Shown one piece after another: positions 53,202 to 63,336 of a stretch of DNA of 64,000 bases. Position numbers and translations under genes: made by a program. Numbering within the stretch: position 1 is the stretch's first letter; each line of letters opens with the position of its first letter. The DNA lies in assembly GCA_942492915.1 (NCBI GenBank), contig OW818662.1:186001-250000 (forward strand), written 5' to 3'. The DNA comes from Turneriella sp942492915 (GTDB lineage: Bacteria > Spirochaetota > Leptospiria > Turneriellales > Turneriellaceae). Below the pieces are notes generated by a model. The model was not told where the DNA came from. It made no database searches and was given only the letters and a program-made list of their open reading frames with translations.

Positions 53202-54427
53202 ATTGCAGATTTGATGGAAAACCTATTGAGACGCTCATGTTAGATTTGGGGCATTGCCCCCCGTCGAATTCATATTTGACGCCGGAGCAGTTGCTGAAGC
53301 CAGAAGTCACCTACCCGTTAAAAGTCTACGTCAGTGAGCGTACTTTCTATGCCCAAGTTCCTGAGTTTAAAAGAGCGAGCGAGATATTTAACGAAGACTA
53401 TGCCTATTTTTCCTCGTATTCCACTTCGTGGCTTGCACACTGCAAGCGATACGTAGACATGATGATTTCCCGCTTTGGTTACGGCGAAAAAAGTCTCGTG
53501 GTTGAGCTTGCCTCTAATGATGGCTATTTGCTGCAATACTTCAAGGAGAAAAATGTACCCTGCTTGGGCGTAGAACCGTCATTGAGCGTGGCAAGGGTTG
53601 CACGAGAGAAGGGAATTGACACTATTGTAGACTTTTTCGGTGAACGACTTGCGAAGCAGATTGCCGCGGAACGTCGTAAGCCCGATCTGATTCTCGGAAA
53701 TAACGTATTCGCGCATGTTCCCGATATTAATGATTTTATAAAGGGACTCAAGGCAATGCTCGCGGCAGACGGCGTGATAACGTTGGAGTTTCCGCATTTA
53801 TTGAAGCTAGTTGAAGAAAATCAATTTGATACAATATATCATGAGCACTATTCGTACTTTTCTCTTTTCACGGTTTTGCTTCTAGTTGAAGCACACGGGT
53901 TGCAGTTATTTGATGTCGAAGAACTGTCGACGCACGGGGGGTCGCTGCGCGTCTTTCTCAAACATCAAAATGACGAGAGTAAACCTATCTCAAAATCGGT
54001 CGAAGAATTGCGTCAGCGGGAAATAGTAGCTGGTCTCACTAATCTCAACACGTACAGAGAATTTCACAAGAAAGCAGAAAAGGTAAAAGCTGATTTTCTA
54101 CGCTTTCTGCTCGATGTAAAGCAGCAAGGTAAAAAAGTCGCAGCGTATGGCGCTGCTGCTAAGGGCAATACTCTTCTAAATTATTGCGGAGTCAAACCAG
54201 ATTTGCTAGACTTCGTTATCGATGCATCGACATACAAACAGGGTAAATACATGCCAGGGAGTCATATCCCGATTCTGGCAGAGCCGGCTCTGAAAGAAAA
54301 AAGACCTGATTACATCGTAATCTTACCATGGAATCTGCGGGAAGAAATAAGTAAGCAGCTGGATTATACGCGCGAATGGGGGGCAAAGCTAGTCGTCGCA
54401 GTCCCCAGTCTCAAGACGCTTCCGTGA
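53198..54427 (+). CDS. Sugar C-methyltransferase
   Basis: 409 residues. An N-terminal zinc-binding module (CxFxGKPIE, LGHCPPSNSYL), a SAM-binding domain with VELASNDGYLLQYF, and a C-terminal domain with KVAAYGAAAKGNTLLNY match the family of deoxysugar C-3 methyltransferases such as TylC3 and NovU (Methyltransf_13/23/14). It would add a methyl branch at C-3 of a 4-keto sugar. Coupled by ATGA to the epimerase and by GTGA to the next gene. Confidence 0.9.
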   Translation: MNCRFDGKPIETLMLDLGHCPPSNSYLTPEQLLKPEVTYPLKVYVSERTFYAQVPEFKRASEIFNEDYAYFSSYSTSWLAHCKRYVDMMISRFGYGEKSLVVELASNDGYLLQYFKEKNVPCLGVEPSLSVARVAREKGIDTIVDFFGERLAKQIAAERRKPDLILGNNVFAHVPDINDFIKGLKAMLAADGVITLEFPHLLKLVEENQFDTIYHEHYSYFSLFTVLLLVEAHGLQLFDVEELSTHGGSLRVFLKHQNDESKPISKSVEELRQREIVAGLTNLNTYREFHKKAEKVKADFLRFLLDVKQQGKKVAAYGAAAKGNTLLNYCGVKPDLLDFVIDASTYKQGKYMPGSHIPILAEPALKEKRPDYIVILPWNLREEISKQLDYTREWGAKLVVAVPSLKTLP

Positions 54428-55368
54428 AGATTCTTCTCACGGGAGCGACTTCTTTCACAGGCTTTTGGTTCGCGTCGACGCTGCGTGATGCGGGTCATGA
54501 GGTCGTTTGTTTGCTGACGCGCAATGACTCCCGGGATTATCAAGGCAAAGAAGTCAAAAGGTTTAGTTTGTTGACGAGCGATTTTCAATTGGTTTTTAAT
54601 GCTCCATTTGGCTCCAAACAGTTCGTCGCATGTATCAGAGAAACTAAGCCTCAATTGCTCTGCGTCCATGGCGCACATATACCAGCTTACCGAAGTGCAG
54701 ATTTCAATCTTGCCGAGAGCCTGCAGGCCAATTTGCGGAACATAGCCGAGGTATCTGCCGCGCTCGCCGAAAATAGAGTGCCCATTTTGCTCACAGGCAC
54801 GGTCTTTGAGGCTGGTGAAGGGGGGGCCGGTAACGTGTCGGTGCCGGGTTCACCATACGGCCTCGCAAAAGGGTTGATTACCCAAGCCTTCCGCTATTAC
54901 GCTGGCAATATGGGACTCAAGCTTGGTCACTTTGTAATTCCTAATCCTTTCGGTCCATTGGAAGACCAAAAGTTCAACCATTACCTTGCGACAACTTGGC
55001 TCAATGGCGCCCCGGCCGAGGTGCGCACGCCTCTCTACGTACGCGATAATATTCCTGTCGATTTGTTGGCGCTTGCGTACGCCAAAGCATGCGCTTCGAT
55101 GCCCAGTCAAACTGAAGAGTATCAATCCTTTCAACCTTCAGGCTACCAGCAAACACAAGGAGAATTTACGTTTAGAATGGCACGCGAATTCTCTACGCGG
55201 CTGCAGATTGAATGCAGAGTAACGCTCTGCGACCAGATTGAATTTTCAGAACCGAAATCGCGTGTTAATTCATGGAATGTTTTCGCCGAGTTTGGCAAAT
55301 ATTCAGAACAAGAATTCTGGGACAAGTATGTGGGGTATTATCGGCAAATGAGACAGAATAGTCTGTAG
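54424..55368 (+). CDS. NAD-dependent epimerase/dehydratase, probable 4-ketoreductase
   Basis: 314 residues from the GTG at 54424, which overlaps the previous stop. A longer frame from 54376 overlaps the upstream gene and is rejected. Rossmann motif GATSFTGFW and catalytic YGLAKG (YxxxK) are visible. As the last gene of the cassette it probably reduces the 4-keto group of the methylated sugar, completing a CDP-C-branched deoxyhexose. Two bases separate it from the convergent gene at 55371. Confidence 0.85.
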   Translation: MKILLTGATSFTGFWFASTLRDAGHEVVCLLTRNDSRDYQGKEVKRFSLLTSDFQLVFNAPFGSKQFVACIRETKPQLLCVHGAHIPAYRSADFNLAESLQANLRNIAEVSAALAENRVPILLTGTVFEAGEGGAGNVSVPGSPYGLAKGLITQAFRYYAGNMGLKLGHFVIPNPFGPLEDQKFNHYLATTWLNGAPAEVRTPLYVRDNIPVDLLALAYAKACASMPSQTEEYQSFQPSGYQQTQGEFTFRMAREFSTRLQIECRVTLCDQIEFSEPKSRVNSWNVFAEFGKYSEQEFWDKYVGYYRQMRQNSL

Positions 55369-55370
55369 CC

Positions 55371-56513
55371 TTACGAAATGAAGTTGTTCGGATCGGAATT
55401 CGCAGTCTGAGCGAGCACCTGATTCCAAGGTACCGCCTTCGACTGAACGCCAAACTGCGAAGCGCGCCGGCGGAGTTCTCGCGGCTCAAAATTTAATGTG
55501 CCGTTCGCGATCTGTACCATTTTTCGCACGCATGTATCCAAATCAAAACGTGGTATGATAACTCCAGTGCGCTTAGTCAGTATTTCGGAAACGCCTCCAT
55601 TGTCGAAAGAGACCACTGGTTTTCCTGCGGCGAGGCCTTCTATCGCCACCAAGGATAGAGATTCTGCGTCAGAGGTAATTAAGAATCCATCCGCTTGAGC
55701 CACTACCTTGCGGTAGTGACCTTGGTCACGAGGTTTTAGCCATTGTATTTGTTTCCCCGGCCTTAGGATATTTGCAAGTTTTTCCGCATAGAGAGAATAC
55801 CCTGAATCGCCTGAACCAATCCAGATAAAATTATCTTGGCTCCGTAGCCGCAGAATGCGATTGGCGATTTCAACAAAACGGACAGGATTTTTATTCGCAT
55901 CGAGTGAGCCTACCATAATCCAGGTAAACGGGTCGGACCGTTTTCGGTTCGTTTTTCCAGAAGTAGCTCTCTGGTCATCGGTATTAAATTCAGCAATAGG
56001 CGAGTGAATGACCGTCACGGCGCCCGTTCGCCCCATGACTTCAAAAACGTTGGCTGCACGTTGACTTGCTGCGATAACATGTCTAGGTGTGTTAATAGTA
56101 TTCGTACACTCCTGAATATTCAAGAGGGCAAACATGTTTTCAAGTTCATGCGCATGCAGAATAACGGGGATTTTATGGGCCGCGCCAATTGCAACGATGC
56201 GGGGCAGGGTAATCGTATTCACATAAATTACTTTTGGCCTAAAATACTTTATCAAGATCCATATGTACACAGGGGTTGCGAACTTTTGGCTTAAATATCG
56301 CAAAATTCTGTTTCGAAAAAAACGTTTTGATAAAGGCGCGCGGATTACCCTAACGTGTTGAGGGAGGGCCTCGATGAGGTCACAGTTTCCCCAATCGGCG
56401 AAAACAACCGCGCTAAATTTTCCGACGTCGATTGAATTCAACAAATTCGCGAGAGCCACTTCTGATCCCGTTCGGGCAAGGGTTGGTGTAACAAAGAGTA
56501 TTGTGCTCTTCAT
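55371..56513 (-). CDS. GT4-family glycosyltransferase
   Basis: 380 residues. A GT-B fold protein with an N-terminal acceptor domain (TLARTGSEVALANLL) and a C-terminal donor domain with VGSLDANKNP and the EX7E motif in DAESLSLVAIEGLAAGKPVV. It retains stereochemistry when adding a sugar to a glycan. Part of a minus-strand run of surface-glycan genes to 63291. Confidence 0.9.
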   Translation of the reverse strand: MKSTILFVTPTLARTGSEVALANLLNSIDVGKFSAVVFADWGNCDLIEALPQHVRVIRAPLSKRFFRNRILRYLSQKFATPVYIWILIKYFRPKVIYVNTITLPRIVAIGAAHKIPVILHAHELENMFALLNIQECTNTINTPRHVIAASQRAANVFEVMGRTGAVTVIHSPIAEFNTDDQRATSGKTNRKRSDPFTWIMVGSLDANKNPVRFVEIANRILRLRSQDNFIWIGSGDSGYSLYAEKLANILRPGKQIQWLKPRDQGHYRKVVAQADGFLITSDAESLSLVAIEGLAAGKPVVSFDNGGVSEILTKRTGVIIPRFDLDTCVRKMVQIANGTLNFEPRELRRRASQFGVQSKAVPWNQVLAQTANSDPNNFIS

Positions 56514-56519
56514 GAAACC

Positions 56520-57554
56520 TCAGGCTCGACTCGCTGGTCGCAATTTCTTCTCGATCAGCCAAACAAAAAAAGCTAACTTCGAAAAAAAAGTCCCTATTTT
56601 AATGCGAAAAATATGAGGAATCTTCTTTAGATGTGGGATCTTCTGAAACTTAAGCAAAAAGAAATAGTGGCGCAGTAGCTCTGCAGCGAAATAGTGCGGC
56701 CGCACGAGTGTCCCAGAAAGTACCCGATGGCGCCATACGGATTCAAGCGTGCCAGTCAGTTGAAAAAAAATATCATCTGAAAGAGGTCCCAGAAATCGCC
56801 CGTAGACGAGTCTGTATAACATTTCTCGCTCACCTTCTGGGATGGGGGACGAGACTACGCGCCCTAAATTTTCTAAAAAAATTCTCTTCTCAGCCGTTTC
56901 GAGAGCCGACTTGTTTGAAAAACTTGTATTTGTGCTGTGGACACGATATTTAACGAGAACTTCCTTGAAACTATGAAGCTTCCAATGTTGACTGATTCGT
57001 ACCCAGAGATCGTAGTCTTCAGAGGGCGGGTATTCGCTCCGATATGCAGGTTCTGGTAGGGCCTCGCGACGGATCATTACCGTAGAATGAGCAAAATAGT
57101 TGTTGAATATCAGAATCGTTGGTATTTTGGCCGATCTTTCGAAGAAGATCCATCTTGCTCCGGTCAGGTTACCGCTGGCATTTATCATTTCGATACCGCC
57201 CCCCACCAAACCAAAATCGCGATGCTTCTCCAGAAAATCAACTTCCTTTCTCAACCGGTTCGGGTGCGAAATATCGTCGCTGTCAAGGACGGCCAAGTAG
57301 CGCCCCTTGCTAAGGCTGATCATACGATTCCTGGTGTATATCAATCCCTGATTCTCTGCGTTTTCGAAGTAACGAATTCTCGAATCAGAAAAATTACTCA
57401 CGATATTTTTTGTCGCATCAGTCGAACCGTCATTGAGAACAATTAACTCCAAGTTTGTATACGTTTGACTCAGAATACTCGAAATCGCATCATGTATGTA
57501 TCTTTCAGCATTATAGGCGGCCATCATTACTGAAACTAGTGGTTCGTATCTCAC
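56520..57554 (-). CDS. GT2-family glycosyltransferase
   Basis: 344 residues. The GT-A domain has VSVMMAAYNAERYI, LNDGSTD and the DxD-type LDSDDISH. The C-terminal ~100 residues are basic and aromatic, possibly membrane-associated. The ATG overlaps the stop of the gene at 57551 (ATGA). It adds a sugar in the O-antigen-like cluster; specificity unknown. Confidence 0.9.
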   Translation of the reverse strand: MRYEPLVSVMMAAYNAERYIHDAISSILSQTYTNLELIVLNDGSTDATKNIVSNFSDSRIRYFENAENQGLIYTRNRMISLSKGRYLAVLDSDDISHPNRLRKEVDFLEKHRDFGLVGGGIEMINASGNLTGARWIFFERSAKIPTILIFNNYFAHSTVMIRREALPEPAYRSEYPPSEDYDLWVRISQHWKLHSFKEVLVKYRVHSTNTSFSNKSALETAEKRIFLENLGRVVSSPIPEGEREMLYRLVYGRFLGPLSDDIFFQLTGTLESVWRHRVLSGTLVRPHYFAAELLRHYFFLLKFQKIPHLKKIPHIFRIKIGTFFSKLAFFVWLIEKKLRPASRA

Positions 57555-58471
57555 GGGGATTTTAACTGAAGCTCAGTTTCGACATGGAGGGAGTCATAGA
57601 TTGATTTTTTATACGCCAGAAAATTCACCTCAGCACCTGTGGAATAGAACTGCAATAATTTTTCGACATCTGCGTCACCTGCTGCATTCTCAAACTCAGT
57701 CTGAACCCTATTTACGGGAAAATTGATAAGTTTTGGAGTTTGAAAACAGATGCCGATTTTAGTCGTGGCAACGCATTTGCGGAAAATCTGAAGACTGGCT
57801 TCAAGAGAATTTGGTGCTTTGAAATTACACATTCCAATCAAAAAGCGAATTTCTTTCGTGTCAAAAATATGTCCATCGACCGAGAGAGGGTAGGCCCAGT
57901 CTATACCTGTCAGGCGCCAATTGAACTGTAGCATATCATTTGTAATCGATACAAAATCTGGAGGCTCTTGTGGCGTTCTCATCATGTAGCTGTAGGTCAC
58001 TCGTGGGTGAAGGCGAAGTGATACAATAGCTTCCGCTGGAACTCTCGTCGGTAAGGTTCTAAGATCGATTGCATCTGTGAATATGATATCGTCTACCAGA
58101 AAAAAAATCCACTGCGTTGATACTCTCTTGAGAAGGGATAACAAATCACCGCGGAATGACGTTTCATGCACGAATGTCACAGTGGGAAACTTAAGTCTTA
58201 AATTTTGATAAGCTGTCTCGTAGCGCGCGGCCGAACTATGGTATAGTACAACTTGGCCATCCAAGCCGCTGACGTGAAAATGCATACTTTGCAATAAAGC
58301 TTGCAATTGGAGAGGACGATCTTTGGAGAAGATTATTGCGCAAAAAGTATCAGAATCCATTTTACCAGGTGGACTCAGCAGAAGCAAAACTCTTCTGCAG
58401 ATTCTGAAAAAACGGTAAGAAGCCCGCTTCAAGATATTTATCAACTTGTAGAGTGCACGTGACTTGACCAT
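57551..58471 (-). CDS. Uncharacterised glycosyltransferase-like protein
   Basis: 306 residues. The N-terminus is basic and hydrophobic (ILKRASYRFFRICRRVLLLL). FCAIIFSKDRPLQLQALLQS, HETSFRGDLLSLLK and WIFFLVDDIIF resemble the start, acceptor loop and DxD-like region of GT-A enzymes. It is not a standard GT2 protein, and I cannot name a family. Coupled to the GT2 gene downstream. Confidence 0.65.
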   Translation of the reverse strand: MVKSRALYKLINILKRASYRFFRICRRVLLLLSPPGKMDSDTFCAIIFSKDRPLQLQALLQSMHFHVSGLDGQVVLYHSSAARYETAYQNLRLKFPTVTFVHETSFRGDLLSLLKRVSTQWIFFLVDDIIFTDAIDLRTLPTRVPAEAIVSLRLHPRVTYSYMMRTPQEPPDFVSITNDMLQFNWRLTGIDWAYPLSVDGHIFDTKEIRFLIGMCNFKAPNSLEASLQIFRKCVATTKIGICFQTPKLINFPVNRVQTEFENAAGDADVEKLLQFYSTGAEVNFLAYKKSIYDSLHVETELQLKSP

Positions 58472-58481
58472 AGTGAATTCT

Positions 58482-60422
58482 TCAGTGTGAGGTAAACCAA
58501 GGATGTTTCGTCAATTGTCGCCCAACAAGTCGAGACCCGTTGATATTCAAATGGTGTCGATCGCGGTATAGTAATTCGCCTTGTCGACTCATATAACAAG
58601 TTGAATGATCGCAGAGGTAAGGCAGTATCGAAATGAACGTCAGACTTGGATTCCCCGCGGCCAAATTTCGCACGGAACGAAAAAGTGGCTCAGATCGGGT
58701 TTCGAATTCCGTGCGTGCCTGTGAGCACTTATTGGTCCGAAACACCCTGTCGTATTGGCATGTTGATGGATCAAACAAATAATCGGGCACGTCGTCGATA
58801 ATCGCTACTCGTTTGCCTGCTTCTTGGAGCATCTTAACCGTTGCGCTGATTGCCTGTTCGGGCACGCCACGGTGAAGCCAGTAGGCTGAAATGATGACGT
58901 CGCGGATTAGCCTTTCTTTTTGTATGTGAGCCAAGATATTTTGAAACTCAGGTTCGTCTGCAATCGGGAGCCCGCCGCGAATATAGAATGCGATATTGTG
59001 CCTTGGTAGATTTTCGGCCAGCCCAATAAATAGATGCTCAGCGTGACTGTCGCCCAGCAACACCATATCGACGGGAAGGTCGACTCTAGACTGTAGGCAA
59101 CGTACAGAGTCTTCCCATTTCAATGCCTGGTCGCGAATAGTTGCCGGCGTACATAGCGAGAAGTGAGAGGCGGAAAATTCGTGGAAAATTTTATGATCTG
59201 TATCGCCCCAGTTTTTTTGAACCAACTGAGCGGCAGATCTGTTTATCATGCCATCCTTCCAGAAAACTGTCAATCCTGCACAACCAATCAAAGTCACGAG
59301 AAGCGCAAGTAACGCCGTTTTCGCTTTGGCGTGTTCACCTGAGCGCAGCGGACGTTCAATATATTTGAATGTTAACCAAGCGAGAACAATCGAAGTTGCC
59401 ACGGCCAACAGTTTCACGGTGTCAGTTGGTGTCTCGCCATAGATTATCCTTGGAACGGAAAGTAGTACCCAGTGCCATAGGTACAACGGAAAGCTAATGA
59501 GGCCAAACCAAACGAGGAACTGATTTGACAGAACGTGCCGGTTAATCCATGTCGACTGTGGACTCGCGATGACGAGCGCCGTCCCAACTGTTGGGGTTAA
59601 GGCACCAAACCCGGGAAATGCAGTTGTTCTTGAAAAGTTTTGAATGCTGTAAAGAATTAAGAAAAGCCCTAGCCAAGAGAACGCGCCTCTATTGTAAATG
59701 TCCTGAACAGCCTTACTATACTGATCAATAAAAGGAAGCCGATTGTGCCGTGTTTGCGTCGAGTCTTTGAAGGGAGAGAAGTATATCACTGACGCGAGCA
59801 GCGCCCCGATCATAAGTTCCCAGAACCGTGAGAAAGGTGAGTAGAAAGCCGCAGTGGCGTCGCGTTGAACTAGATAGACGCTCCAGAGCAACGACGCGGC
59901 GATTGCTAGCACGATATAAGCGCGAAGGGTGCGGTGATTCTTACGAAACAGCCACAGTAGAACCGGATGTGTGATGTAGAATTGCTCTTCAGTGCCTAGT
60001 GACCAAAGGTGCAGCAGCGGCTTTGTCTCAGCAGCGCTATCAAAGTATCCGGATTCTGCCCAAAGCACCAGATTGGATACAAATCCTGCCCCCGCGGCCG
60101 TATGCTTTCCCAGTTGCAAGAATTCTGGCGCAAGAAGCAGTAGCCACCCTAACACAAGTGTGGCCAGCAGCACCAAGGCGAGTGCGGGAAATATCCGCCG
60201 AATGCGCCGCGAATAGAATGAAATAATACTGAATTGATTTACGGAAAAATCTCGTAAGAGAATACCGGTAATTAGAAAACCAGAGATGACAAAGAAAATA
60301 TCTACGCCGACAAAACCACCACGGATTTGTTCCGGGAACGCGTGAAAGGCCAACACAGATATTATAGCAATGGCCCGTAAGCCATCAATCTCCGGCCGAT
60401 AATGCGACGAAGGCGGTTTCAT
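58482..60422 (-). CDS. OafA-type acyltransferase with SGNH domain
   Basis: 646 residues. The N-terminal ~370 residues are an acyltransferase-3 membrane domain (YRPEIDGLRAIAIISVLAFH, RRIRRIFPAL, about ten helices). The C-terminal part is an SGNH domain with the nucleophile block VLLGDSHAEH and the DRHHLNINGSRL His-Asp block. Such fused enzymes O-acetylate surface polysaccharides or peptidoglycan. It fits a modification step of this glycan cluster. Confidence 0.92.
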   Translation of the reverse strand: MKPPSSHYRPEIDGLRAIAIISVLAFHAFPEQIRGGFVGVDIFFVISGFLITGILLRDFSVNQFSIISFYSRRIRRIFPALALVLLATLVLGWLLLLAPEFLQLGKHTAAGAGFVSNLVLWAESGYFDSAAETKPLLHLWSLGTEEQFYITHPVLLWLFRKNHRTLRAYIVLAIAASLLWSVYLVQRDATAAFYSPFSRFWELMIGALLASVIYFSPFKDSTQTRHNRLPFIDQYSKAVQDIYNRGAFSWLGLFLILYSIQNFSRTTAFPGFGALTPTVGTALVIASPQSTWINRHVLSNQFLVWFGLISFPLYLWHWVLLSVPRIIYGETPTDTVKLLAVATSIVLAWLTFKYIERPLRSGEHAKAKTALLALLVTLIGCAGLTVFWKDGMINRSAAQLVQKNWGDTDHKIFHEFSASHFSLCTPATIRDQALKWEDSVRCLQSRVDLPVDMVLLGDSHAEHLFIGLAENLPRHNIAFYIRGGLPIADEPEFQNILAHIQKERLIRDVIISAYWLHRGVPEQAISATVKMLQEAGKRVAIIDDVPDYLFDPSTCQYDRVFRTNKCSQARTEFETRSEPLFRSVRNLAAGNPSLTFISILPYLCDHSTCYMSRQGELLYRDRHHLNINGSRLVGRQLTKHPWFTSH

Positions 60423-60468
60423 AATGGCAGTCTATTCAGGTCGAATTTGAAACCGGTTGAATACAGGG

Positions 60469-61209
60469 CTATTGTTTTTGCAACCAGAAGCAGCCACAAC
60501 CATATTGTTGTGCCGCAACGAGGGCGGGCGTTGCATTTATTACCAGACCTCCCGTTTCCGCAGAATCAGGAATCAGGCAGAATTCTTTTAATTCAAAATC
60601 GGTAAACTGGCTCATGATCTGTTCAAAAGAGTAAATCCTATGGGCATTGAATTGAACCCGCGGTTTGCCGACAGGCACCACGAACAGCAGGTTCCCTTTC
60701 GGCTTCACGACCCTGCACAGCTCGCGGATTGCCCGCAGGTCACCGTCATAGTCGATTGGATCACCGTATCTTCCGAGGCCAATATGTTCAATAACGTGCA
60801 TGCATGAAATGCAATCGATGGCCTCATCTTCGAAAGGCAGCCGGGATAAGTTACCGGAATGCGTCTTCAGGTTGCTAAGGGTCAGCTCGGGAGGCCGATA
60901 ATCATACAACTGAACGGGACAAAAGGCTGAAACGATCGCCGAAAAATACAAAGATGAGGAGATATCAACATGCATAGCCGGTCTGATACTAGCGATGACA
61001 CGCGCAGCCCACGCGGTGTGGTATACATAATGCCTGTCAAAGTCAGTCGTACTGGTTGCTTCGCCGTAAATGGGAAAGAGATCAGAAGATGTGAGGCTGA
61101 ATCTTTCAGAGGTTTCCAAGGCTTGGGTTCTGAAAGCCTTCCATTGCCTTTTGAATATTTTCCGATTAGACATGTGGGACTTGAGTTTTCTTACCAATTT
61201 ATTAAACAT
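60469..61209 (-). CDS. Class I methyltransferase-like protein, DUF268-type
   Basis: 246 residues. The core reads VDISSSLYFSAIVSAF, LYDYRPPEL, LPFEDEAIDCISCMHVIEHIGLGRYGDPIDYDGD and LCRVVKPKGNLLFVVPVG, the layout of DUF268 and Methyltransf_11 proteins in polysaccharide loci. The expected glycine-rich motif I is replaced by a Ser-rich one. Substrate unknown; probably modifies a sugar or glycan end. Confidence 0.75.
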   Translation of the reverse strand: MFNKLVRKLKSHMSNRKIFKRQWKAFRTQALETSERFSLTSSDLFPIYGEATSTTDFDRHYVYHTAWAARVIASIRPAMHVDISSSLYFSAIVSAFCPVQLYDYRPPELTLSNLKTHSGNLSRLPFEDEAIDCISCMHVIEHIGLGRYGDPIDYDGDLRAIRELCRVVKPKGNLLFVVPVGKPRVQFNAHRIYSFEQIMSQFTDFELKEFCLIPDSAETGGLVINATPALVAAQQYGCGCFWLQKQ

Positions 61210-61234
61210 TTTTATAGTCTACCTTGACGAGTCT

Positions 61235-62446
61235 TTAGAGATGGTTTAGCAAAGCCTCCGCAAACTGCGAGGCTCTGTGCAGTGTCGTATGCCGCGTATA
61301 CACTTCCTTCAGAGCGATGAGGCTACGGCGCTCCCTTTCTGCCGGGTTGTTCAAAGCCTCTTGAAACAATCGAAAATACTCCCGAGGGCTGCGCGCGACG
61401 AAAAAAGCCTCCGGTGAGAAGCGGGAAGCTAGCAGCGCTGGATTATCTAGTATCTGCGGAACTCCACAGGCGGCCAGCACGTAGGTGCGTTCATTGAGTT
61501 CACTTGGCCATCGTAATTGTTCGGTTAGGTGCAGATTGATGCCGAGACGCGCTCGTGCGTAGATATACCGTTGAATTTCCGCCTCGGCTTTTTTATTCAA
61601 TTTTGCCCAGCCTACACCGTCGATATAACCAGGATAACCCTTGAATATTTTCGAAAAGTACCTAATATATCTCACCGATTTATCCGGATTTATGGATCCG
61701 AAGAAGATATAGTCCAAATCGGTTTGAATTTCAGGTTCAGGGTAGTAGAGTAAGATATTTGCGCCAAATTCAACAGACAGTATTTCATACCCTGAGTCGT
61801 AAAAGGGAAGATACTCCCGACGCTGCTTCAGGTATTCAGGCGTACGGAAACTGTAGAAAAAATCCACGCCCTTTGCTTTTGCGTGCTGCAGGCGGCCGGC
61901 TAACTCGGTGTTTCCGTATTCGGCCAGCGATGCCGTCAAACCGAGTTTCATGCCATATTTCAATTTGTATTGAGCCAGCTTGTCCCAATCAATGCGGCTC
62001 AGGTATGTTGAATGGTCGCTCGTCAAAAAAATTGTAGGCCTGAAAGATTCGAGGACAACCAAATCCTTGTCTTTCCAATCCAGAATAGCCGTCGCGATTC
62101 CCAGAAAATTCAGACTCTGTCGCAGGTTTTCAAACAAAAAATTCCCTGCCGGAGAAAAATCGCGATCTGGTAAATGAATCAATATTCTTAATTGGTTTAG
62201 ATTGGAATGGTAGTTTTTGAACTTTGCCATTACTTCTTTCCGAAGAGCACGGCCTGTTTCTACAATTTCTCCGGATTCTGCTAATTTGTGTTCGTTTGAC
62301 GATCTTGGCCTGCTTAAAAAGGTCTTTGCCCATTCAATTACCGAGTCATGGGTGGATATGGTGGTTTCATGAATCTGGCTTTCCAAATGCGAAAAGCGCC
62401 ATGAAATAAATTTGCGGTACATTCGCCTCGGAAGCTCACGAAACAT
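61235..62446 (-). CDS. GT-B glycosyltransferase, CgeB-like
   Basis: 403 residues. N-terminal ~90 residues look helical; residues ~90-250 have a Rossmann-like acceptor domain (RILIHLPDRDFSPAGNFLF). The C-terminal half has YIFFGSINPDKSVRYIRYF, LGINLHLTEQLRWPSELNERTY and LAACGVPQILDNP, like the donor domain of CgeB-type glycosyltransferases. The target glycan is unknown. Confidence 0.75.
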   Translation of the reverse strand: MFRELPRRMYRKFISWRFSHLESQIHETTISTHDSVIEWAKTFLSRPRSSNEHKLAESGEIVETGRALRKEVMAKFKNYHSNLNQLRILIHLPDRDFSPAGNFLFENLRQSLNFLGIATAILDWKDKDLVVLESFRPTIFLTSDHSTYLSRIDWDKLAQYKLKYGMKLGLTASLAEYGNTELAGRLQHAKAKGVDFFYSFRTPEYLKQRREYLPFYDSGYEILSVEFGANILLYYPEPEIQTDLDYIFFGSINPDKSVRYIRYFSKIFKGYPGYIDGVGWAKLNKKAEAEIQRYIYARARLGINLHLTEQLRWPSELNERTYVLAACGVPQILDNPALLASRFSPEAFFVARSPREYFRLFQEALNNPAERERRSLIALKEVYTRHTTLHRASQFAEALLNHL

Positions 62447-62463
62447 GTTGCAAATCTTGAATT

Positions 62464-63291
62464 TCAGATCACAAACCCTGAGTCCAGATAGTGGCGAATT
62501 AGAGAATCATAAGTGGCTTTGAATTCCGGATTCAATTGGTTGTTGCATATGACTAAATTATCCGAAAATCTTTCGTCCTTTTGCACATCATTCGTCACAC
62601 CTGTGAAAACCAGCTGAAACAGGTCCCGCACGTTGTTTTCATCAAAAACGTGGAAATGCATGAATGGATACGCGACCGGATATTTTTCATGAAACGTTTT
62701 TTGCCAACCGTGCCTGACGATCGCTGATTGTATGTAATCATCATTGTGTGTCGTATCTTTTCTATCGGTCATCTTTTCAAAATCTTCGATGAAGTGATTC
62801 AGTTTTGTCGGTTCGCGATAACAGTCATAGGTATACTTGTAGTGCGGAAGCGCATGGTACTGAATTCCGGATTCTTTTGTAATGAAGTGAAAATTTAGCA
62901 AAAGCCAAATCGGATTGGGCGAATGCTCAAGCATATTGGAAGATATGCTGCAATCAAATTTCGCCCTCAGATTTGGCTTGGAAAAAGCTGCATGCATATC
63001 GAGAATGATTGTCTTGCGATCGCGGGGAGACGATGTACCATGACGCCAGAAGCTGACTTCCTGGCGCGCGTAACGTTTGGCGACGTTGAAAATGTTGGAA
63101 AATGATGCAAAAGTTTGTACGTTACCGAAACCACCGTCGATGACGTTGATGTCGGTTACTTGGCAGTCTCTATAACTGATAAGTTGATCAACACGGCCAC
63201 CCACTCGTGCAACGTGACCGCGGATTCTATCTGCTACGTGTGCAGAAATTTCAGATTGTAAAAGTAAAGACATAAGCTTATGATTCTCCAT
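62464..63291 (-). CDS. Methyltransferase-like glycan-cluster protein, uncertain
   Basis: 275 residues from the ATG at 63291; an ATG at 63273 is a rival. IDGGFGNVQTFASF may be a degenerate SAM motif, and FDCSISSNMLEHSPNPIWLLLNFHFI resembles the motif of glycan methyltransferases that have HVLEH. A YHALPHYKYTYDCYREP stretch is highly aromatic. Function unproven. It is divergent from the GT2 gene at 63337, with a CATAAGCTTATG palindrome (63271-63282) near the start. Confidence 0.6.
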   Translation of the reverse strand: MENHKLMSLLLQSEISAHVADRIRGHVARVGGRVDQLISYRDCQVTDINVIDGGFGNVQTFASFSNIFNVAKRYARQEVSFWRHGTSSPRDRKTIILDMHAAFSKPNLRAKFDCSISSNMLEHSPNPIWLLLNFHFITKESGIQYHALPHYKYTYDCYREPTKLNHFIEDFEKMTDRKDTTHNDDYIQSAIVRHGWQKTFHEKYPVAYPFMHFHVFDENNVRDLFQLVFTGVTNDVQKDERFSDNLVICNNQLNPEFKATYDSLIRHYLDSGFVI

Positions 63292-63336
63292 GCAAAAGTA
63301 GTTTTCGCCGTCAACTATTCCAAAGCCTTGCCTGAT

